Source: JAAYKM01 sp964411235 (GTDB lineage Bacteria > Desulfobacterota > Syntrophia > Syntrophales > JAAYKM01). Taken from it: DNA of 10,733 nucleotides. The stretch covers positions 1 through 10,733 of the forward strand of contig CAYPKE010000086.1 of the NCBI GenBank assembly GCA_964411235.1, given 5' to 3'. Positions 5,201 to 10,733 of the stretch are shown here, piece by piece; the stretch's first letter is position 1; each line of letters starts with the position of its first letter. Both the position numbers and the translations under genes were made by a program. The notes under the pieces are model-generated. The model worked only from the letters and a program-made list of their open reading frames with translations. It searched no databases and was not told the origin of the DNA.

Positions 5201-5890
5201 TCAGCAGAAGAAATCTGATCCCTCTTTTGCCGATGGACTTCCTGTAATTACATGAAATGCTTCACAATAGTCCCCCATTCCAGAGAGAATGCCGCGATAC
5301 CGGTTCAGACCCCTGACCGCCTCGTCATAGGCCACGGCCGACACCTGGGAGGTATGACAGCGGAGCGCCGCCGTCTTGAGATCGATCCAGGCGGTTATAT
5401 CATTATAATATGTCGGTGAGACGATGGGAGTCCAGACCTCGTAAGCCAAAACCTGCTTGACCGCGCAGGGTTCTGTCCCGCAGTCCTGGAACCAGTTGCC
5501 GCTGGCCCGGCGTACCGCCTCCAGCACCAAATCGTGGCTCACCCGGTGATCCCGGGGTGTTTCCTGGCTGTGAGGTAGATAAATCACATCCGGCTTCTTA
5601 TCCCGGATAATTTTTACCAAGGTACGGATGCGTTCTGGAGAAAAGTCAAGATACCCATCGGGAAAGCGTAGGAAGATCAGGTCTTTAACCCCGATAATCT
5701 CTGCCCCCTGCCGGGCTTCCCCTTCCCGAATGGTTCGCAGTTCGTTGGGAAGAATGGCAAGGCTTCCCGCCTCGCCTGAGGTCAGATAGGCAATGACCAC
5801 CTTATCCCCCGCCCGGACATGGGCGGCAATCGTCCCCCCGCAGCCGATCACCTCGTCATCCGGATGAGGTGCAAAAACCATGACTTTCAT
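5201..5890 (-). CDS. PIG-L/LmbE family zinc-dependent deacetylase
   Basis: 229 residues in the usual size range for the LmbE/PIG-L fold. The N-terminal metal motif is APHPDDEVIGCGGT (7-20, with His9, Asp11, Asp12 and Glu13 around the zinc and catalytic site), and the second motif PRDHRVSH (112-119) supplies His115 and the zinc-ligand His119. YLTSGEAG (35-42) and FLRFPDGYLDF (73-83) are typical family blocks. These enzymes remove N-acetyl groups from sugar conjugates, as in bacillithiol/mycothiol-type or cell-envelope glycan metabolism; the substrate cannot be read from the sequence. Two start codons are possible: the ATG at 5896 directly abuts the GGAGGG, while the ATG at 5890 has it at good spacing, so 5890 is chosen. 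It is a single gene in the opposite direction to its left neighbour, so it is likely transcribed alone. No signal peptide is visible. Confidence 0.9.
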   Translation of the reverse strand: MKVMVFAPHPDDEVIGCGGTIAAHVRAGDKVVIAYLTSGEAGSLAILPNELRTIREGEARQGAEIIGVKDLIFLRFPDGYLDFSPERIRTLVKIIRDKKPDVIYLPHSQETPRDHRVSHDLVLEAVRRASGNWFQDCGTEPCAVKQVLAYEVWTPIVSPTYYNDITAWIDLKTAALRCHTSQVSAVAYDEAVRGLNRYRGILSGMGDYCEAFHVITGSPSAKEGSDFFC

Positions 5891-6047
5891 AACCATCCCT
5901 CCGCACTGAACTACCGAATTTTACGTAATGCATCCTTGCTTTTAGCAATCTCCTTCTGCAATGAACAATCCCTCATAGAATGCATAAAATCGTGCAGCAA
6001 GCTTCTAGAAGAGTGATCAAAAACATGTAAATACAGCCTTTATCCTA

Positions 6048-6060
6048 ATTACCACGGCAA
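6048..6060 (+). repeat. 13-bp word repeated at 10682, copy A
   Basis: ATTACCACGGCAA lies 15 nt beyond the stop of the small secreted protein gene and recurs in the same orientation at 10682-10694, so the pair brackets the ankyrin cluster. A 13-bp pair is not improbable by chance in a window of this size. It is listed because of where the copies fall. Confidence 0.35.
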
Positions 6061-6075
6061 CTTATGGATCATGCT

Positions 6076-6573
6076 CTAAGGCTTCCAACGTTTCTCCATA
6101 TTATCAAGCAGTTTATTGATTGCCATTGTGTAAACCTTCGTAAGGGTTGATTCCGTTGCCTTGGAGTCCTGTTTTTCGAGTTTAAGCTGTACTATACCTG
6201 AGCTAAAGCCTTGATCATATAGATTATCTATTTCTATATCAATATCGACAACAAGGGTAGCCCAATAGGGTTCATCCTTCTCAAGCCGCCCCACAGCCTC
6301 TACCACCCAAAATCCATTAACTGCAATACGTTTTCCCTGAAGTTTTGGTCCGAATCTTCTTATCAGCATCGCTTTCAGCATGGACAGACGATCGACGCCC
6401 AGCGAGTGATTGCCATGAAATTGGTAGCCTTCAAATATTTGACCTTCACGTTCCATAACGGGCATATTATCCACCAGTTCAAATTGCACAGCACTTAATG
6501 CCGGTGTAGCACCTCCAGCAAGCAGGATGACGCATACAGTCACCCAAAAGACAAACGTTTTCGATCGGTTCAT
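6076..6573 (-). CDS. Small secreted protein of unknown function
   Basis: 165 residues from the ATG at 6573. The frame is open upstream, but the chosen Met has GGGAG on the minus strand at good spacing and begins a clean signal peptide: MNRSK, a hydrophobic core FVFWVTVCVILLAGG, and ALSA before likely cleavage at residue 28. The mature part of about 137 residues contains VDRLSMLKAMLIRRFGPKLQ, a strand-rich centre (WATLVVDIDIEIDN, GIVQLKLEKQD) and a C-terminal helix (LTKVYTMAINKLLDNMEKRW). It has no cysteines, no lipobox and no later membrane segment, so it is probably periplasmic or secreted. I do not recognise a family. It starts 19 nt after the stop of the exported ankyrin protein, which fits co-transcription and a shared compartment. 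Confidence 0.75.
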   Translation of the reverse strand: MNRSKTFVFWVTVCVILLAGGATPALSAVQFELVDNMPVMEREGQIFEGYQFHGNHSLGVDRLSMLKAMLIRRFGPKLQGKRIAVNGFWVVEAVGRLEKDEPYWATLVVDIDIEIDNLYDQGFSSGIVQLKLEKQDSKATESTLTKVYTMAINKLLDNMEKRWKP

Positions 6574-6592
6574 ACGGCTTCTCCCTTCTCCC

Positions 6593-8989
6593 TTAAGGTT
6601 GTTTCGTCGCGGGTTTAATCTCGGAGGCTTTTCTCTTATCATCTTCCTGACAGCGGATATATAATGGATTTGAAAAAGTTTTTTCTATCTCCGGAGCAAG
6701 CTGGCGCGCTTTACGCTCCAACTCCACTTGATCAGCAATCAGCCATGTTTTGAAGTTCTGATACTCGGCATAGAGCTGTATTATTTTCTGATCGATCGTC
6801 TCCGTCCTTTTTTCAGTACGTTGTGGATTGGGGGTTTTCGCGTCCCATGCCAATACCTGATCTATTATTCGGCGCAACTTGATCGTGTCCCGGAAGGCAT
6901 AACTATTGAGGGCCGGTCCCAGAAACATTTCCGGGCTCGGAAAGGGCATGCGTTCGTGCTCATTGTTTTTTTCATCACACCATTGGTACCGTTCCCGCAG
7001 TTGGGCCGCATAAAACCAGAATACGGCCTCGTCTTTTTTTCCATGCTGAAAAAACACAGCGGAAATCCCGTACAACTTATACGGATCTTTAAGAATGTCC
7101 GGATTTCTTGTTGCCGTTTCGGCCGCTGCCAAAGCCACCGATGGATCGCAGGATTTCATGCGATCCATCAATGCTTCAGGCGTATCGTAAACCAGTTCGG
7201 CAACGATGGCTTCCAGGTTCTTATACCGCGCCGGGCCCGGTGATTTTTGGGCCAGTCGATCAAGAAACCTGACAATGATGGATCTTTTGGGCTCTGCGTA
7301 GGATTTATCGGCGATTTCTTTAAGATCCTCCCAATCCGGCTTGCTCCCGCTCTCTTCTTGCAGAGATAGCAAAACCCCCATGGTAATAAGCCCCCGGCCA
7401 TCGTCATACCTTGCGCATTGCAGAGGCGTTCGCATACCTTTGTTGAGCCTCTGAAGATCAGCCCCATGGGCAACCAGCAGTTTCATCATCGGCACATGGC
7501 CGCTTTTGGCCGCAATATGCAGTGGGGTGTTGCCCTCCCATGCTGTTCTGGCATGGAGGTCTGCGCCATGTGCAATCAAGACCTGAGCGGCATCAACCTG
7601 AATCTGATTCAAGCAATGGGTTTCCTTTGTATCATTTCGATAAGAATAAGAGTAAACCGCTTCCGAAAGCTCATGCAGCGCAGTTTTATGATCCTTATCC
7701 CGTCCCTCTTTGGCATTCGGGTCAGCCCCGTTTTTCAGTAACAAAGCGACCATTTCCTTGTGATAAAGCGAAGAAGAACTTCCATAGGGAATGGCAAAAA
7801 AAAGAGGCGTTCGGCCCGACCTGTCTCCGGCATTGACATCCGCACCCGCCTTGATGAGCAATCCGGCAATTTCCCGGTTATTTTTCCCGACAGCGTAGTG
7901 TAAGGGTGTTTGATCCGACTTGTCTTTAACGTTCACATCTACACCGGTCTTGATCAACATGCGGACGATTTCCACATTGTTATTTCCCGCAGCCAGATGA
8001 AGTAATGACGCATCGTAAACCCGGATATTTCTGATTTTACTGCGTACGTTAAGCCAACGGAGCAACGCCTTATCCGGGGCTGATTTGCGAGCCAATGCTT
8101 CATAACAGGCGTCATAATCCGGCGTGATCCCTTTCCTGCTTATGAACTCCAGGACAGACAGGTTTTGTTTCCGGCAGGCGCCGGATGTATATTCTTGTAT
8201 TTCTTCCAGTTTCAACATAGCGCCATGGTCAAAGAGCATTTTGACGATTTCAACGTCACCGCTATGCGAACAGCAAATGATGGATTTACCATATTGATTC
8301 AATGTCTTAACATCTGCATCATGCTCCAAAAGCCATCTGACGGCGTTTTGATTATTCTGGCTCACAGCATCGTGCAAGGGTGCTTGCCCTCTATCAAGCG
8401 AGTTGATGTCCTCTCCATATTTTATCAGTATTTCGGCCCCATCAAATCGATCCGTTGCCTTTTTGCGATACACCAGGTAGCCACCCCAGCATCTTACGTT
8501 TTTAATTTTCGCACCCTTTTTCATAAGCCACTCGATCATCTCCGCATTTCCCACCGCATCGCATATCAGTCCGTGTTCTTGAATATCCGCCCCGTATTGG
8601 ATCAATAAATCGATCATGGGCTTGTTCCTGTTTTTGATTGCCGTACGTAACGGCGATATGTGCGTTTTGGAGCTTCGACGATTGGGACCGACGTTCTGCA
8701 GAAGAAGCGTTTCGACCTTTGTTGGATCGTTGTTCTCAACCGCCTCGATCAGCAAATCACTTTCCGGCGTTGACCTGTAGGAAGCATACGAGGTTGTCGA
8801 ACCCGCTTGCTTCTTCAACTGTTTTAAGAGAAATTCACTAAAAGTCGGCCAGTCGTTTTTCATCCAGGCCTCTTTCGCCGCAAGGGCTTCGGCATCCTCT
8901 TTCGGTTTGTCACCGGCAAAGGCTGGAAAAGTTAAGGATAAAAGGATGAGCCAAACGACGATTAAAGTTCTGATGATTCTTCTGTTCAT
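6593..8989 (-). CDS. Exported ankyrin-repeat protein with conserved C-terminal domain
   Basis: 798 residues. A signal peptide occupies 1-25 (MNRR, hydrophobic IVVWLILLSLTF, AFA before cleavage), so the protein is probably periplasmic or surface-exposed. Ankyrin repeats span roughly 75-540. The best are 110-135, 326-355 (SLLHLAAGNNNVEIVRMLIK), 359-387 (QTPLHYAVGKNNREIAGLLI), 391-425 and 485-515 (EGNTPLHIAAKSGHVPMMKL); the first half is degenerate. From about 545 to 780 lies a different, helical domain with DPSVALAAAETATRNPD (615-631) and FFQHGKKDEAVFWFYAAQLR (646-665), shared with the ankyrin paralogue upstream; I cannot name it. The start is supported by the signal peptide; its ribosome binding site is a G run (GGGGGGTG). 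Ankyrin stacks bind proteins, so a scaffold or inhibitor role is possible, but no target is evident. The secreted 165-residue protein follows in the same unit. Confidence 0.88.
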   Translation of the reverse strand: MNRRIIRTLIVVWLILLSLTFPAFAGDKPKEDAEALAAKEAWMKNDWPTFSEFLLKQLKKQAGSTTSYASYRSTPESDLLIEAVENNDPTKVETLLLQNVGPNRRSSKTHISPLRTAIKNRNKPMIDLLIQYGADIQEHGLICDAVGNAEMIEWLMKKGAKIKNVRCWGGYLVYRKKATDRFDGAEILIKYGEDINSLDRGQAPLHDAVSQNNQNAVRWLLEHDADVKTLNQYGKSIICCSHSGDVEIVKMLFDHGAMLKLEEIQEYTSGACRKQNLSVLEFISRKGITPDYDACYEALARKSAPDKALLRWLNVRSKIRNIRVYDASLLHLAAGNNNVEIVRMLIKTGVDVNVKDKSDQTPLHYAVGKNNREIAGLLIKAGADVNAGDRSGRTPLFFAIPYGSSSSLYHKEMVALLLKNGADPNAKEGRDKDHKTALHELSEAVYSYSYRNDTKETHCLNQIQVDAAQVLIAHGADLHARTAWEGNTPLHIAAKSGHVPMMKLLVAHGADLQRLNKGMRTPLQCARYDDGRGLITMGVLLSLQEESGSKPDWEDLKEIADKSYAEPKRSIIVRFLDRLAQKSPGPARYKNLEAIVAELVYDTPEALMDRMKSCDPSVALAAAETATRNPDILKDPYKLYGISAVFFQHGKKDEAVFWFYAAQLRERYQWCDEKNNEHERMPFPSPEMFLGPALNSYAFRDTIKLRRIIDQVLAWDAKTPNPQRTEKRTETIDQKIIQLYAEYQNFKTWLIADQVELERKARQLAPEIEKTFSNPLYIRCQEDDKRKASEIKPATKQP

Positions 8990-9373
8990 AAAACACCCCC
9001 CGTTTACATTGAATTATGCGGCCACGATTCACGGACAGGTTGAACGAAGTGCTGCCAACCTTGGAACCTGCCCAATATCTTTCCCCAAAAAGCCTGCAAA
9101 AAAGGGCCTTCCGGGTGAATTCGATTATCCGACCCGGTGGCCGAAGTCCGGTTTTCTCATTTCCCTCCATGATCAAGCGGGGATTTTTCAAGGAAACCGA
9201 AAACCTTCGCCACCCGTTTTGCCTGGAGGCTGTGTCGCAATACCCGCTTGACGTTTGGGGTCATTCTGAATGAAGTGAAGAATCTAATCATAACAGGATG
9301 TTAAAAAACGAGATTCTTCGCCCGACAGCTCAGAATGACATTACTACACAGCCTCCGGAGCGGGGTGCGTACC
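8990..9373. other. Intergenic region between the two ankyrin genes
   Basis: 384 nt without a convincing gene. The right half holds the palindromic repeat at 9225-9356. The left half (8990-9224) carries the leader of the downstream ankyrin gene. Short open frames exist on both strands but none has a ribosome binding site plus recognisable protein content. I looked for a remnant of a second 165-residue secreted-protein gene here and did not see one. No convincing promoter or terminator was found. Confidence 0.5.
9225..9356. repeat. Interspersed palindromic repeat, copy 2 (MITE-like)
   Basis: Perfect 11-bp outer ends GGAGGCTGTGT (9225-9235) and ACACAGCCTCC (9346-9356) enclose inner arms GTCATTCTGAATGAAG...AAGAATCT and AGATTCTTCG...CTCAGAATGACA around an AT-rich loop. 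About 18 nt of unrelated sequence separates the outer and inner left arms, while on the right they are nearly contiguous. It matches copy 1 at 5035-5131 across the inner arms and the right outer arm. There is no coding capacity and no obvious target-site duplication. It lies just beyond the stop of the upstream ankyrin gene. Confidence 0.75.
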
Positions 9374-10733
9374 CTAGAATTTTTCGCCGGAAGCCTCGGC
9401 TTGTTCAGCTTTCCGACAGCGACTGAACAAAGAAGGCACAAAGGTCCTTTCAATTTCCGGAACAACCGAGCGGGCTTTGCGTTCCATTTCGTCTTTTGCT
9501 GCAATTAATCCGATGCCGAAATCACGATAACTTGAATAGAGTTGATCTATCCGCCTGCCGACCTCTTCCGAACGCCCCCGGACTCGATAGGGATTGGGGG
9601 TCCCGGCATCCCATGCCAGAACCCGATCAATCGTACGAGACAGTTTTGCCGCATCCTGAAGGGTCGTGTTGTTGATAACCACCCCCCAGAAGATTTCGTC
9701 GGGCGGAATGGGCCATGACAAAGGATCTCTATTCTCATCGAAGCACTGTTGATACCGATGGCGCAATTGAGCGGCATGAAACCAGAACACGGCTTCGTCT
9801 TTTCGGCCGTGTTGAAAAAACACGTGGGAAATATTGAACATCATCTCCGCTTGCTCCGGCAAATCCGGATTTCTTGCAGCAGTCTCCGCCGCGGCAAGAG
9901 CCACCTCCGGATCACAGGATTGCATCCGTTCTTTCAAAATTTCAGGGGTATCAGAAACAATATCGGCAATGATCCAGGCCAGGTCCGTGTACCGTTGCAG
10001 GCCTGCGGGCCGGGCCGACAACCGGTCAAGCAACCGTATGACCGGGCGCCTTATCCTTTCGCCGTGCGACTTCACTGCCATCCTTTTCAAGTTCGCCCAG
10101 TCCGGTTTGATCCCTGCCGCTTCTTCAAGGGACAACAACGTCCCGATAACCAGAAGTTCATGATCCTTATAATGATCATAACCCGTGATAGCCGAATGAA
10201 GCGGTGTTCCGAGGGCCTTGTTTCGTAATTTCAAATCGGCGCCGCGGGAAACCAGCATCTTGATCATCCGGAGATTCTTTTTTCTGACCGCCAGGTGCAA
10301 AGGCGTGTTGCCTTCCCCGTTATCTTTGGCCTGGATATCTGCGCCGTAAACAAGCAACACCTCCGCAGCATAGATTTGGAAGCACAGATACGACGATGTC
10401 TGTTCATGATCCATGGACTCAACAACCGTATGCAGCAACGTTTTTCCATCATTTCCGTATTTCAGATTGGGATCGGCCCCATGCTTTACCATCAGCTCAA
10501 CCATCTCTTTGAAATAGGGGGAGGTAAAACCATGGGGAATGGTCTTAACCAACGCTGTTTGGCCGGAATTGTCCTTGGCGTTCGCATCGGCACCCGCGGC
10601 AACGAGCAATTTGGAAATTTCCAGATTGTTCTTCGCTGCGGCGGCATGCAACGGCGTCTTGCCCGACCTGACCCGGACGTTATTACCACGGCAAATAAAT
10701 ATATAAATATCTTTTATTTTGTGATAAACGATA
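9374..10733 (-). CDS. Ankyrin-repeat protein paralogue, 5' end missing
   Basis: The frame is open to the window edge, giving 452 visible residues. Ankyrin repeats include KTPLHAAAAKNNLEISKLLV, EGNTPLHLAVRKKNLRMIKM and a TPLHSA unit. A C-terminal domain with DPEVALAAAETAARNPD and FFQHGRKDEAVFWFHAAQLR follows, plus AWDAGTPNPYR further on. It is collinear with residues from about 350 to the end of the exported ankyrin protein downstream, so the two are tandem paralogues. No signal peptide is visible because the start is outside the window or lost. The first 15-20 codons (10732 to about 10684) are AT-rich, encode IVYHKIKDIYIFICRG and do not align with the paralogue, although everything after Asn-Val-Arg does. 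The gene may therefore be truncated and fused to unrelated DNA, or the repeat may simply be divergent there. Function is unknown. Confidence 0.75.
   Translation of the reverse strand, partial: IVYHKIKDIYIFICRGNNVRVRSGKTPLHAAAAKNNLEISKLLVAAGADANAKDNSGQTALVKTIPHGFTSPYFKEMVELMVKHGADPNLKYGNDGKTLLHTVVESMDHEQTSSYLCFQIYAAEVLLVYGADIQAKDNGEGNTPLHLAVRKKNLRMIKMLVSRGADLKLRNKALGTPLHSAITGYDHYKDHELLVIGTLLSLEEAAGIKPDWANLKRMAVKSHGERIRRPVIRLLDRLSARPAGLQRYTDLAWIIADIVSDTPEILKERMQSCDPEVALAAAETAARNPDLPEQAEMMFNISHVFFQHGRKDEAVFWFHAAQLRHRYQQCFDENRDPLSWPIPPDEIFWGVVINNTTLQDAAKLSRTIDRVLAWDAGTPNPYRVRGRSEEVGRRIDQLYSSYRDFGIGLIAAKDEMERKARSVVPEIERTFVPSLFSRCRKAEQAEASGEKF
10682..10694 (+). repeat. 13-bp word repeated from 6048, copy B
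   Basis: Second copy of ATTACCACGGCAA, in the same orientation as the one at 6048-6060. It lies exactly where the upstream ankyrin gene loses similarity to its paralogue and base composition turns AT-rich (10695-10733). Confidence 0.35.

Noticed and set aside
5937..5949. TTGCT/AGCAA mini-hairpin upstream of the deacetylase
   Set aside because: A 5-bp stem with a 3-nt loop is too small to call regulatory without comparative support.
6574..6642. N-terminal extension of the small secreted protein frame to 6642
   Set aside because: It would overlap the preceding gene's end and bury the signal peptide. The internal ATG has a good ribosome binding site and a clean signal sequence.
8907..9273. Short open frames on both strands between the ankyrin genes
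   Set aside because: They overlap the ankyrin start or the palindromic repeat, lack ribosome binding sites and resemble no protein I know.

Overview
The window reads as accessory-rich chromosome from an anaerobic, GC-moderate, Gram-negative bacterium, most likely a Desulfobacterota (deltaproteobacterial) lineage close to Syntrophus/Smithella. The reasons are type IV pilus retraction-type ATPases, IscA/HesB-type proteins of the kind common in that group (one of them an apparent selenoprotein), a stand-alone pyruvate kinase alpha/beta-like domain protein, and palindromic interspersed repeats. The taxon is inferred from gene style only.

Left block (1-1938, + strand): the C-terminal end of a PilT/PilU-family ATPase, a second complete PilT/PilU-like ATPase, and, 1 nt downstream, a protein with a divergent CheY-like receiver fold. 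These look like one pilus-motility transcription unit. It meets a convergent minus-strand unit at about 1940.

Middle block (1946-3668, - strand, read right to left): a HesB/IscA-like gene with an in-frame TGA at codon 33, a cysteine-containing HesB/IscA-like paralogue whose Cys33 aligns exactly with that TGA, and a TPR-repeat protein. The TGA is best explained as selenocysteine: the family sequence continues without a break for 64 more codons, ends in Cys-Cys-Cys and has a normal stop. A candidate SECIS hairpin lies 15 nt after the TGA. A conventional reading would truncate this gene at 32 residues or call it a pseudogene. Upstream is a promoter-like region with a 19-bp perfect palindrome, shared with a divergent + strand unit.

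Next block (3793-4993, + strand): a good sigma70-type promoter, a PaaI/hotdog-fold thioesterase and a pyruvate kinase alpha/beta-like domain protein. Then come an intergenic palindromic repeat (copy 1) and a minus-strand PIG-L/LmbE deacetylase.

Right block (6076-10733, - strand): two tandem, paralogous ankyrin-repeat proteins that share a C-terminal domain of about 240 residues I cannot name. The downstream one is exported and is followed by a small secreted protein gene. Between the two ankyrin genes lies a more complete copy of the palindromic repeat. The upstream ankyrin gene runs off the window. Its homology to its paralogue stops abruptly at about 10682, next to a 13-bp word also found just beyond the other end of the cluster at 6048, so it may be 5'-truncated. 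I saw no rRNA, tRNA, CRISPR array or transposase.
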